From JADJLQ01 sp044227925 (lineage in GTDB: Bacteria > Bacteroidota > Bacteroidia > Chitinophagales > Saprospiraceae), in contig JBGAVW010000011.1 of NCBI GenBank assembly GCA_044227925.1, positions 30,987 to 94,986 of the forward strand: DNA of 64,000 nt. Reading direction: 5' to 3'. This document shows positions 50,392-59,464 of this stretch, piece after piece. How positions within the stretch are numbered: the stretch's first letter is position 1; each line of letters opens with the position of its first letter. Under the pieces are notes generated by a model. The model was given only the letters and a program-made list of their open reading frames with translations. It had not been told where the DNA came from and did no database searches. The position numbers were made by a program, and so were the translations under genes.

Positions 50392-52185
50392 ATGCAAAAT
50401 AGTAAACGACTTTTTGATTGTGTCGAGGTAGCCTTAAAGGATTTTCGCCGCGATGATATGTTTGCCGCAAAAGAAGAAAATGGTGTGTGGAAAAAATACA
50501 GCACACAGGAGGTAAAAGAAATTGTAGATAAACTAGCTGCCGGATTGATCCACCTGGGCATGAGTGCTCACGATATGACTATTGAAGGCCGCGACAAAAT
50601 AGCGGTAATGTCAAATAATCGGCCCGAATGGTTGTTTCTGGATCTTGCTGTTCAAAAAATGGGGGCAATTTTAGTACCCCTTTACCCTACGCTTTCTGTA
50701 AATGAATTGGAATTTGTATTAAATGATGCTGCTGTAAAACTAGTCTTTGTATCCGATAAAGATTTATTTGAGAAAGTTCAAAGCATTCGCAGCAAACTGC
50801 CTACCGTGCAGGCTGTTTTTACTTTTAATGATATACAACCCTCCCTGCACTGGAAAGAAATATTGAATAAACCTACCCAAGACGATTTTATTGAACTTAA
50901 TAAAGCATCATCAAAAATCAACTATGAAGATCTGGCAACCATAATTTATACATCCGGCACTACAGGTGTACCCAAGGGAGTAATGCTCAGTCATAAAAAT
51001 ATACTGAGCAATGTCATCTCCAGCTCTCCTGTATTTAATGACTTTATCGTAAAAGATGACAAAGCACTTAGTTTTCTGCCACTCAATCACATATTTGAGC
51101 GCATGGTTTCTTATATCTATTTATTTAATGGCGTTTCCATTTATTATGCAGAAAGCATTGAAAAAATCGGCGAAAACCTGAAGGAGGTAAAACCATCGGT
51201 GTTTACCACCGTACCCAGGCTATTGGAAAAAGTGTATGAACGCATCATGGGCAAAGGTCAGGAGCTCACAGGTATAAAGAAAAAATTATTCTTTTGGGCA
51301 GTAGATATTGCCAGCAGATACGATGTGAGTAAAAATCAGGGTTTCGTATACAACACACAGCTTGCCTTAGCCAATAAACTAATATTGAGCAAATGGAGAG
51401 AAGGCCTCGGTGGAAATATAAAAGCGATCATTATTGGGTCCGCTGCGTGCCAGGTGAAACTATTACGAGTATTTACTGCCGCCAAAATAGCCATCATGGA
51501 GGGGTATGGACTTACTGAAACATCACCTGTGATCTCAGTAAATAGATATAGCCCAAAAGAAAGGGTATTTGGCACGGTAGGACCGGTAATCGATGGGGTA
51601 CATGTAAAAATTGCAGAAGATGGAGAGATCTGTGCGAAAGGAGATAATATCATGATGGGATATTATAAACGACCTGACCTTACCGCAGAGGTGATTGATA
51701 GCGACGGGTATTTTCACACCGGTGACATAGGTACATTTGTAAATAACAAATTTTTAAAAATCACCGACAGGAAAAAAGAAATTTTCAAAACGAGCGGGGG
51801 CAAATATGTAGCTCCACAGCCTATTGAAAATAAAATGAAGGAAAATAAATATATTGAGCAAATGATGGTCGTTGGAGCCGACCGGAAATTTGCAGGCGCC
51901 CTGATTGTTCCTTCTTTTTTAAATCTCAAACAATGGGCTTCTGAAAACAATATTACGTATACTACGGTACAGGATTTAATACGCAATCCCAAGGTATTGG
52001 AGCTTTATAAAAACATATTGGAAGAATATAATCCTTTGTTTAATCACGTAGAGCAAGTGAAAAAATTTGCCCTCTTGTCTGAAGAGTGGAGTATAAATAA
52101 TGGTGAAATGACTCCTAAGCTAAGTCTTAAACGAAAAGTAATCACGGAAAAATTTAAAGATGTAATAGATAAGATCTATGAGTAA
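50392..52185 (+). CDS. long-chain fatty-acid-CoA ligase (AMP-forming)
   Basis: 597 residues, cytoplasmic or membrane-associated. It activates fatty acids with ATP to acyl-AMP and then acyl-CoA. Motifs: IIYTSGTTGVPKGVMLSH (P-loop), EGYGLTETSPVIS, YFHTGDIGTF, and the C-terminal hinge ITDRKKEIFKTSGGKYVAP. It matches the FadD15-like long type (about 600 residues). No beta-oxidation genes are adjacent. Confidence 0.93.
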   Translation: MQNSKRLFDCVEVALKDFRRDDMFAAKEENGVWKKYSTQEVKEIVDKLAAGLIHLGMSAHDMTIEGRDKIAVMSNNRPEWLFLDLAVQKMGAILVPLYPTLSVNELEFVLNDAAVKLVFVSDKDLFEKVQSIRSKLPTVQAVFTFNDIQPSLHWKEILNKPTQDDFIELNKASSKINYEDLATIIYTSGTTGVPKGVMLSHKNILSNVISSSPVFNDFIVKDDKALSFLPLNHIFERMVSYIYLFNGVSIYYAESIEKIGENLKEVKPSVFTTVPRLLEKVYERIMGKGQELTGIKKKLFFWAVDIASRYDVSKNQGFVYNTQLALANKLILSKWREGLGGNIKAIIIGSAACQVKLLRVFTAAKIAIMEGYGLTETSPVISVNRYSPKERVFGTVGPVIDGVHVKIAEDGEICAKGDNIMMGYYKRPDLTAEVIDSDGYFHTGDIGTFVNNKFLKITDRKKEIFKTSGGKYVAPQPIENKMKENKYIEQMMVVGADRKFAGALIVPSFLNLKQWASENNITYTTVQDLIRNPKVLELYKNILEEYNPLFNHVEQVKKFALLSEEWSINNGEMTPKLSLKRKVITEKFKDVIDKIYE

Positions 52186-52342
52186 GTATTTTGTTTTCAA
52201 TCCAGGTACTATAATAGGTATAAAGTAAATTGATTTAATTATCCGTTATTTAAAAATTCAACATCTCTGGCATCTTTAGATACCGCAGGATGTAAAGTAA
52301 AAATCTTCAGGAAATAACCTAACGATTTAATACTCCTTGTAA

Positions 52343-53239
52343 ATGATAGGAATTGCATTCGATAATTTTTCTGGTAATAGCGGAGACGAAGCTATCGGCA
52401 TTAGTGTAAAAAAGATGCTCCATTCCATCAACAGAGATTATTTTGAATTGTATGCATCCTCAGATACTAAAAAATATCCCTCCATCATCATTGGCGGTGG
52501 TCATTTGATACGTGAACGAACTTCTGATTCGGTCTACAACCAATTTCGTATTGAAGGAAAACACATTTTAAATGCAATGGGTATACATGGATATCCAAAA
52601 GATCTTTATTATTTAAATGAATACAAATATGTTTCTGTCAGAAGTAAAGGAGATCGGGAAAAAATAGCTTATATTGATAATGTATCCATAGTTCCATGCA
52701 CTTCCATGTTGCTGGAAGACGATAAAAAGCATGCCTTCAGAGTAAAACCACAAACCATAGGTATTCATATATATCCTGAACTGTTTTCTGCTTCAGATAT
52801 GGACCAGTTTATAGATTGGTGCAAAGCATTAATTGTTCAGGGAAATCATATTTCTTTTATTCCTATTACATTATACAGAAATGATTCTGCGTTGTTTAAA
52901 CCCATTGTGGATCAAATCGGTGAAGGCTGCATTCTTTTTCCTCAAATGGGGGCCGTAGCGCTTTATACCATCATCGGGCAGCTAACGCAAATGATCACGT
53001 ATTCTCTTCACGGGGCTATCTTTGCCTACGCTCACAATATTCCATTCTTGTTGGCAAACATATATGAAAAGAATCAATTTTTTATGGAAGATCGCGGTTT
53101 GCAGGAAAGTACATTTAAAACGGTTCCTGAGCTCGTGCATATTTTTGATCCTGGCAAACAGATCGATTATTCCAATTTAATCCAGGCCGATATGAAAATA
53201 CTAAGGGAACATACCTATATTCTAAATTCGATATTATGA
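52343..53239 (+). CDS. polysaccharide pyruvyltransferase family protein
   Basis: 298 residues, cytoplasmic. Family segments are IGIAFDNFSGNSGDEAIG at the N-terminus, SIIIGGGHLIRE, VSVRSKGDREK, and the late TYSLHGAIFAYAHNIPFLL, where the conserved His acts in sugar pyruvylation (CsaB/WcaK-type). It would add a ketal pyruvate to a glycan, although some relatives transfer other groups. The stop overlaps the next start in an ATGA. Confidence 0.85.
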   Translation: MIGIAFDNFSGNSGDEAIGISVKKMLHSINRDYFELYASSDTKKYPSIIIGGGHLIRERTSDSVYNQFRIEGKHILNAMGIHGYPKDLYYLNEYKYVSVRSKGDREKIAYIDNVSIVPCTSMLLEDDKKHAFRVKPQTIGIHIYPELFSASDMDQFIDWCKALIVQGNHISFIPITLYRNDSALFKPIVDQIGEGCILFPQMGAVALYTIIGQLTQMITYSLHGAIFAYAHNIPFLLANIYEKNQFFMEDRGLQESTFKTVPELVHIFDPGKQIDYSNLIQADMKILREHTYILNSIL

Positions 53240-53982
53240 TAAACATTGACAAAATTAAAAATGCAAAGATTGAATCGAATCCCTATGAATGGGGATTTAT
53301 TGATAATTTATTTTCTGCCGTGGATAAAAAAAGACTCTCGGTAGAATATCCGACAGATCATTTTAAATCTGTAAATGGATATGATGGGGAGAAGAGCTAT
53401 GTGTATGAATGCAGAAACCTCATCGGGATGGGCAGCAACACTGCTTCCTATGAGCAAAATCTTGGTGCGTCCTGGTTGGGCCTGTGCCGCGATTTATTGT
53501 CTCCTGATTATAAGAATGCTTTGAGTGATCTTTGTAAACGGGATCTTTCTTCAGTACCCATGGAAGTAAATGTTTTTCATTATAGCCCCGGTACCTGGAT
53601 GGGACCTCATGTAGATCTAAAAGATAAAATTGTTACTCACGTACTTTACTTTAATGAGACCTGGGACGATGATCAGGGGGGCTGTCTTTCCATTTTAAAT
53701 TCAAATAACCCCAATGATGTTTTTACCCGTATATCGCCCCTCACCGGCAACTCGGCCTTGCTCATCCGATCTAATCACTCATGGCATGCGGTAGAACCAG
53801 TAAAACCCGGAACCAAACAATCTCGCCGAAGTGTAACGGTCACTTTTTATCATCCTGGGTCTGTAAGTACCATGTGGCCACCCAATGAACCGGCCGAATT
53901 GCATACTGTATCGTCTGCTAATTCAACCGGGGGACTTTTACGAAAACTAATAAAAAAATTATCTTTTGTGTCATCAAATTAA
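53236..53982 (+). CDS. 2-oxoglutarate/Fe(II)-dependent oxygenase
   Basis: 248 residues. The double-stranded beta-helix carries the iron triad and 2OG residue: PHVDLKDK (His and Asp), HSWHAVEP (second His) and KQSRRSVTVTFY (Arg). It has the 2OG-Fe(II) oxygenase layout of prolyl-hydroxylase-like enzymes. ATGA coupling to the pyruvyltransferase gene predicts joint expression, so its substrate may be a surface glycan or lipid-linked sugar; that is inference. Confidence 0.87.
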   Translation: MINIDKIKNAKIESNPYEWGFIDNLFSAVDKKRLSVEYPTDHFKSVNGYDGEKSYVYECRNLIGMGSNTASYEQNLGASWLGLCRDLLSPDYKNALSDLCKRDLSSVPMEVNVFHYSPGTWMGPHVDLKDKIVTHVLYFNETWDDDQGGCLSILNSNNPNDVFTRISPLTGNSALLIRSNHSWHAVEPVKPGTKQSRRSVTVTFYHPGSVSTMWPPNEPAELHTVSSANSTGGLLRKLIKKLSFVSSN

Positions 53983-54026
53983 TTCTAAATATATCTAATC
54001 AACATCAATTTACATCTTTTATCTAC

Positions 54027-55016
54027 TTACATCCCCAGTATCCATTGAATACAATCATCTATCCATTGTTTTTTCGCTTTGGGGTTTTTAATTCCGTATC
54101 CATGTCCTCCCCTGTTATAAAAAAAGGATTTTACCGGGACCCCATATTGCTGGCATGCTGCAATAAACAAAAGCGTATTGGCCACCGGTACTACATCATC
54201 ATCTGCTGCATGGGTAATGTAAACTGGTGGAGTATGGGCGTTTACCTGCAATTCATTGCTGTAATATTCAATAAGAGCAGGATCCATATTTTCGCCATGC
54301 TGGATTAAGTTTGATCTTGACCCTTTATGCGTTACACTGTCTGCAAAGCTGATCACCGGATAATTTAAAATGGCAAAATCCGGTCGCAGGTTTATTTTAT
54401 CCGGATTGGGAATATCGGTATGTTTGAAATGAGTAGCAGCTGTAGAAGCGAGATGACCGCCGGCAGATGATCCCATGATACCGATTTTATTTGTTTTGAT
54501 TTTCCATTTTGCTGCATTGGATCTTACCAGTTGAATTGCGCGATGCACATCTTGCAATGGTACTATCGATTTGTTTTCTACAATGCTGGTATCCGGGCAT
54601 CTGTATTTAAGTACTATACCGGCTATACCGTATTCATTTAGTTTTTGTGCTATTTCGTGTCCTTCATGATCTATGGCTAATCCCGTATATCCACCTCCGG
54701 GGCAGATGATCACTGCTTTGCCGGTATTCTTTATCTTCGATTTAGGCAGGTACACATATATCTCGGGTGTAATTATTTTCCTGATAAATTTTATGGATCG
54801 GCCATCATTTAGTCTGCCTGAATTTTCAATTTCAGTTACCGTTATTTGAGCATTATTATTAGGAATTACTTTGTCATATAAGGGTATAGTAATTTGAGCG
54901 TTAGATTGGAGTATGCTTAAAAGCAGAAAAATAGATAAAGTGTACTGTAGAACAGGCTTTAGCCTGTTAATTGGGTAAAGTATGATTTGCCAACCACATA
55001 ATTTTAATCTTGCCAT
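54027..55016 (-). CDS. exported alpha/beta hydrolase, acetyl-esterase-like
   Basis: 329 residues. The alpha/beta hydrolase shows an oxyanion block CPGGGYTGLAIDHEG, nucleophile elbow GIMGSSAGGHLAS, acid residue in HAADDDVVPV and catalytic His in RGGHGYG. It resembles BD-FAE/acetylxylan-esterase-type enzymes, which remove acetyl groups from plant polysaccharides; acetylated mannan is plausible given the mannan genes upstream. The signal peptide has an unusually long n-region of about 25 residues, partly encoded by a palindromic repeat (54951-54968). Confidence 0.8.
   Translation of the reverse strand: MARLKLCGWQIILYPINRLKPVLQYTLSIFLLLSILQSNAQITIPLYDKVIPNNNAQITVTEIENSGRLNDGRSIKFIRKIITPEIYVYLPKSKIKNTGKAVIICPGGGYTGLAIDHEGHEIAQKLNEYGIAGIVLKYRCPDTSIVENKSIVPLQDVHRAIQLVRSNAAKWKIKTNKIGIMGSSAGGHLASTAATHFKHTDIPNPDKINLRPDFAILNYPVISFADSVTHKGSRSNLIQHGENMDPALIEYYSNELQVNAHTPPVYITHAADDDVVPVANTLLFIAACQQYGVPVKSFFYNRGGHGYGIKNPKAKKQWIDDCIQWILGM
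54951..54968. repeat. palindromic repeat unit inside the esterase signal-peptide region
   Basis: AACAGGCTTTAGCCTGTT is an 8-bp perfect palindrome around TT. It is read in frame as NRLKPVL within the N-terminus of the acetyl-esterase-like protein. A related unit is at 55040-55065. The GC-rich core stands out against the local AT-rich sequence. Confidence 0.6.
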
Positions 55017-55039
55017 TATATTAATTTTATTTTATTCTT

Positions 55040-55065
55040 AACAGCCTGAAGGCTATTCTTCTGTT
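55040..55065. repeat. second palindromic unit in the 47-bp spacer
   Basis: AACAG...CTGTT flanks an inner AGCCT-GA-AGGCT palindrome. It shares the AACAG/AGCCT words with the unit at 54951-54968 and overlaps the S9 peptidase stop by 2 bp. It could act as a hairpin between the two genes on the minus strand. Confidence 0.5.
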
Positions 55066-56977
55066 AGTTATTGATTTTATTTCCCACTTTCATATGCGTA
55101 TTTAAAAACTCCAGTGTTTTTTGTGAAGTTGTGATTTGATTTTCTTTTTTTACAAATCCATGGCCCTCATCTTTAAATACTATGTATTCTACGGGTACTC
55201 CATTCTTTTTTACCCCGGCCACTATTTCATCACTTTCTATTGGCAATACCCGCACATCATTAGCTCCTTGAAATACAATCAAAGGTTTATTTATTTTTTG
55301 ATAATTGTATAATGGAGAAATATTTTTTATTCTTACGCTGTCAGCAGAGTATGGATCACCAATCTCTTCGTATAGTGCTTTACGGAATGATTCCCAATAC
55401 GGCGGTATACTTCGCAAGGTACGTATCCAATTAGCTACCCCAAATAAATTTACACCTAATTTAAACTCTTCGGGATAGGTGGTCAACGCATTTAAAACCA
55501 TACAACCACCATAGCTGCCTCCGTAAATGCCAATGGCATTGGTATCTATATACTCTTGTTGTGCAAGCCATTTTTTGCCCCATACACAATCTTTGAGGTC
55601 GGCTCCACCATGATCCCGGTTATCCATTTTATAAAAAGTCTTTCCATAGCCACTGCTGCCCCGGTTGTTTACCGCCAGCACGGCATACCCCCTATTTACC
55701 AGATGTTGTATTGAATTGCTAAAGCCTACCCTGCTTTGACCACCGGGTCCGCCATGTACCCATACCAAAGCACCCACTTTATTGGTTTTCGTAGCCTGCA
55801 ACGGCTTATAATATATAGCTGGTATTTCCAATCCATCAAATGATTTGAATCTGACTATTTCCGCTTTGGCCAGGTCGTTTTCGTCTATTTCTTTATTTAA
55901 AGTATTGGTGAGTTTCTCCAGTTTTTTTGATTCTAAAGAATAGGTGTATAGATTATTGGGACTGGTGCTACTGCCTATAGACAGCAAGAAATTTTTTTCT
56001 TTAGGTGAAATGATTACATTATTAATGGATGCATCCGGGATGCTGGGTAACTGAATAGCCTGGTTGGTCTTATGATCAAACACCAATAATTTATTCTTGC
56101 CATCTTCATTAATAAACAAGGTGTGCAGGTTTTCGTTTTCGCTCAGTGACATACCGACCACATCCCATTTATCTTCAAAATACGTAGAAGCTGCTTTTGA
56201 GTTTATATTGTATTTTATTATCCTGGAATATTCGCTACCATCATTTGTAGTATAATACAAAATGCTGTCGTTATTTTCTATGGCTACCGGAAACCAGCTA
56301 GCTTCATTGTCGTTGCTGAGCCGCTGATACGATTTGGCATTCCTATCATACAGGTAAATATCATTTTTATCCGTGGTAATCGATTTTATCAGTACCAGGT
56401 ATCGCTCGGAATTGCTGATGATGCCGATGTCGTATGCCGAATCATTTTGATATAATAGGGTTGGGGGTGATTTGCTCAAATCCATTTTATAAAGATCAAA
56501 GTACCGAGGATCCCTTTTATTACTTGTTATATACATGGATTTTTTGTCTGCTGACCATCGCATAAAATTATTGGCTGACCCTTTCCATGGTGTAAGGTCC
56601 ATCGCCGTTGTATCTCCCGGCGTTAATTTATACAGGTGTGTGTTTTCATCACCACCCTGATCTGATGAATAAATTATTTCATTTGTACCGGGCACATAGT
56701 CTACTGGAAAAATGGATTCCGTAGTAGATTTGGTTACTGCGTTGGTGGAGTGATCAGACAGGTTTAATTCGTAGATATTAAATATACCGGTGCTGTTATT
56801 GGCCGTCAATACTTTTGTTTCATCAGTATTAAAGCCGGTTCCTATTACAGAAATGTTTTCGAAAAATTGATTCACAGTATATTCTTTGGGTATTCTCGGC
56901 TTGGTTTCCATTTCTGGACTTTTTTTACAAGCCAGGTAGCTTATTGCAAATACCATGAGGGGAATGATTTTTTTCAT
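55064..56977 (-). CDS. S9 family prolyl-oligopeptidase-type serine peptidase, lipoprotein
   Basis: 637 residues. Lipobox YLAC. An N-terminal beta-propeller (about 40-370, with GTNEIIYSSDQGGDENTHLYK and repeated WSADKKSMYITSN-like blades) precedes the hydrolase domain: VWVHGGPGGQSRVGF, IYGGSYGGCMVLNA (nucleophile Ser), FQGANDVRVLP (Asp) and DEGHGFVKKEN (His). It cleaves short peptides, probably at the periplasmic face of the outer membrane. It lies 71 bp behind the mannan operon; a functional link to mannan is not evident. Confidence 0.92.
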   Translation of the reverse strand: MKKIIPLMVFAISYLACKKSPEMETKPRIPKEYTVNQFFENISVIGTGFNTDETKVLTANNSTGIFNIYELNLSDHSTNAVTKSTTESIFPVDYVPGTNEIIYSSDQGGDENTHLYKLTPGDTTAMDLTPWKGSANNFMRWSADKKSMYITSNKRDPRYFDLYKMDLSKSPPTLLYQNDSAYDIGIISNSERYLVLIKSITTDKNDIYLYDRNAKSYQRLSNDNEASWFPVAIENNDSILYYTTNDGSEYSRIIKYNINSKAASTYFEDKWDVVGMSLSENENLHTLFINEDGKNKLLVFDHKTNQAIQLPSIPDASINNVIISPKEKNFLLSIGSSTSPNNLYTYSLESKKLEKLTNTLNKEIDENDLAKAEIVRFKSFDGLEIPAIYYKPLQATKTNKVGALVWVHGGPGGQSRVGFSNSIQHLVNRGYAVLAVNNRGSSGYGKTFYKMDNRDHGGADLKDCVWGKKWLAQQEYIDTNAIGIYGGSYGGCMVLNALTTYPEEFKLGVNLFGVANWIRTLRSIPPYWESFRKALYEEIGDPYSADSVRIKNISPLYNYQKINKPLIVFQGANDVRVLPIESDEIVAGVKKNGVPVEYIVFKDEGHGFVKKENQITTSQKTLEFLNTHMKVGNKINN

Positions 56978-57048
56978 GTTTTATGGTTTGATAGGTTAAA
57001 TAGAAGATTGAAAGTACAAAATAAAGTGGTGAATATTCTTGGCTAAAA

Positions 57049-58245
57049 TTATAAGCCCTCCAATCTCTGCAGTACTTCCAGGCATGCTCTTACATTATGA
57101 TACGGGCATTTCCAAAAGCCCATTTTATACATATCTGTTTTAGTATAATCTGATTGGACCCCCCAATACCATTCGCCATGCCTGGTATCGATCAAATGCT
57201 GTTTGATAAAATTCCACATTTGAAGAGCCAAGCTGAGATATTCTTCGTTTTTAGTGATGGTATACGCATTTATAAAACCAGCTAAACCTTCTGCTGAAAC
57301 CCACCATTCCCTATAATCATGGCCTTTTAATTGCTCAGGATTGTATTCGTGTATAAAACTTCCATCGGCCTGAACCCCCTCTGTTGCCGCATTGGCTATT
57401 CGAATAGCTTTGTTTCGCCAATAAGTCTCTGCATTATCATCACCTAATGCTGTGGCACATGCGTGCAAAAGCCAGGACGCTTCTATATCATGACCATATG
57501 AAATAGCCTGAGATGTTTTATTCCATGTTGCATCAAAAAATAAATTCAGGTGTGCTGTTTTTTTATCAATAATAAATTCGTCAAAAAGTTCTAGTAGATG
57601 TATGATGGCCTCCCTTAGTTCCCGGTTTTTCCATACCGTATACAGATTGGCGTAAGCTTCGATTATATGTAAGTGTGTATTCATCGTCTTGGGGTCATTG
57701 CGATCTTTTTCACTTAACCGTAAGTCTTCTAATAGGATCCAGTCTTTACTGTATGCTTCAAAATAACCACCTTTTGATTTATCTCTGCTGTGTTTTTCGA
57801 TAGTATTAAACAAATCAATCGCCAGGTATAGAGCATGTACATCCTTAGTTATTTTAAAATATTCCGATAGTCCATATACAGTAAAGGCAATAGAATATAT
57901 TTGTTTGCGAGTATCTTTTACAGATCCATCTTTATACAACGACCAGTAGGTACCACCCTGATCATGATCGTAAAAATTATCGCGTATATATTGATATGCA
58001 CGGTGAGCAATATCAATATCTTTATCCCTTTTTTGTTTTCGGTATGCTGCCGAAAATGTCCATAGGATACGGGCATTTAGTATTCCCCCTTTATCTGCCT
58101 CTGATAGAATAGCATTATCCTGTTTTATTTCGCCATAGAATCCGCCATTTACCTCATCAATGGCATGAGATCGCCACCATTCCAAAATGCGATTTACTTC
58201 AATTCGAATTTCTGTTTTAAATTGCTCCAAACCAGAGTAGTCCAT
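57049..58245 (-). CDS. cellobiose 2-epimerase (AGE family), mannobiose route
   Basis: 398 residues, cytoplasmic (alpha/alpha)6 barrel. Motifs: NGGFYGEI, ARILWTFSAAY, GHDIEASWLLHACATA, REWWVSAEGLAGFINAY and GEWYWGV, with the active His pair of this family. Adjacent to a GH130 mannosylglucose phosphorylase, it should epimerise mannobiose to mannosyl-glucose, as in the known Bacteroides route. It lies 11 bp from the GH130 gene, in one operon. Confidence 0.92.
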   Translation of the reverse strand: MDYSGLEQFKTEIRIEVNRILEWWRSHAIDEVNGGFYGEIKQDNAILSEADKGGILNARILWTFSAAYRKQKRDKDIDIAHRAYQYIRDNFYDHDQGGTYWSLYKDGSVKDTRKQIYSIAFTVYGLSEYFKITKDVHALYLAIDLFNTIEKHSRDKSKGGYFEAYSKDWILLEDLRLSEKDRNDPKTMNTHLHIIEAYANLYTVWKNRELREAIIHLLELFDEFIIDKKTAHLNLFFDATWNKTSQAISYGHDIEASWLLHACATALGDDNAETYWRNKAIRIANAATEGVQADGSFIHEYNPEQLKGHDYREWWVSAEGLAGFINAYTITKNEEYLSLALQMWNFIKQHLIDTRHGEWYWGVQSDYTKTDMYKMGFWKCPYHNVRACLEVLQRLEGL

Positions 58246-58256
58246 ACCTCATCAGA

Positions 58257-59426
58257 TCAATACAATCCTAAATTTCCGTCTATAATTTTATTTAATGTCC
58301 GTACTGAAGTAGCAGACCTCAAACCATCCGCCGCGGTATTCATCACATAGTCAAGCAATCTATCAACCGTGCTGGTAGCTACATGCATACGGGTATCTGA
58401 AGATCCGTAATATATAAATACTCTTCCATCTTCATCCGTTATCCAGCCGTTGGAAAAAGCCACATTACTTACATCACCTATTCTTTCATCGCCTTCCGGC
58501 GCTATAAAATATCCTGCGGGTTTATATATTACTTTACCAGGATCTTTTAAATCCGTAAGAAACAGGTATAAAACATATCTAAGTCCTGCTGCGGTATTGC
58601 GCACTCCGTGAGCCAGGTGTAACCAACCTTTATTGGTTTTTATAGGCGCCGGGCCCTGTCCATTTTTTACTTCATATACCGTATGGTATTTTTTTTCATC
58701 TAATATTATTTCTTTATCCACAACAGCAGGATTCATCGAAGAAGAATAACCATATCCTATACCACCTCCGGTGCCTGCCTCTATAAACCCGTCCTGTGGG
58801 CGGGTATAAATTAGATATTGACCATTTACAAATTCAGGGTGCAATACTACATTACGTTGTTGTGGCGATGGTGATTGAAGATCGGGCAATCTTTCCCAGT
58901 GTATAAGATCTTTTGTTCTGGCGATACCGGCCTGTGCGACAGCGGATGATTCATCCCCTTTTTTTGCATTAGGGTCTTTCCGCTCAGTACAAAAAATACC
59001 ATATATCCATCCGTCTTCATGAGGGATCAGCCGCATATCATATACATTAGTATCCGGATCATCTGTCTCCGGCATTGTGATTGGCCTGTCCCAAAAGCGA
59101 AAATGGTCTATACCGTTTTCACTTTCGGCTATTGCAAAGAATGATTTTCTGTCAGCTCCCTCCACCCGTACTACCAGGATGTATTTTCCTTTCCATTTTA
59201 TTGCTCCTGCATTGAATGTGGCATTTATCGGGAACCGCTTCATAAGAAATGGATTGGTTTCCTGATTTAAATCGTATTCCCAGTGCAAGGGAATGTGGTC
59301 AGCAGTCACTACCGGATACTTGTATTTTTGATAAATTCCATTTGAGGGTTGTACGACTTCATTTTGCCGGCAAAGAAGTTTTTCTTTTTCTTTCTTTATA
59401 TATTCCAATCTTTCTGCAAAATTCAT
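58257..59426 (-). CDS. GH130 4-O-beta-D-mannosyl-D-glucose phosphorylase
   Basis: 389 residues, no signal peptide, so cytoplasmic. The GH130 subfamily 1 five-bladed propeller is recognised by INATFNAGAIKWKGKYILVVRVEG, TDDPDTNVYDMRLI, the block VLHPEFVNGQYLIYTRPQDGF and the C-terminal DEDGRVFIYYGSSDTRMHVATST. It phosphorolyses mannosyl-glucose to mannose-1-phosphate and glucose. With the epimerase and GH26 it forms the complete mannobiose pathway. Confidence 0.93.
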   Translation of the reverse strand: MNFAERLEYIKKEKEKLLCRQNEVVQPSNGIYQKYKYPVVTADHIPLHWEYDLNQETNPFLMKRFPINATFNAGAIKWKGKYILVVRVEGADRKSFFAIAESENGIDHFRFWDRPITMPETDDPDTNVYDMRLIPHEDGWIYGIFCTERKDPNAKKGDESSAVAQAGIARTKDLIHWERLPDLQSPSPQQRNVVLHPEFVNGQYLIYTRPQDGFIEAGTGGGIGYGYSSSMNPAVVDKEIILDEKKYHTVYEVKNGQGPAPIKTNKGWLHLAHGVRNTAAGLRYVLYLFLTDLKDPGKVIYKPAGYFIAPEGDERIGDVSNVAFSNGWITDEDGRVFIYYGSSDTRMHVATSTVDRLLDYVMNTAADGLRSATSVRTLNKIIDGNLGLY

Positions 59427-59464
59427 AAATGATTACTATGGTTTTTGTTTAGAAATAGTTGATA

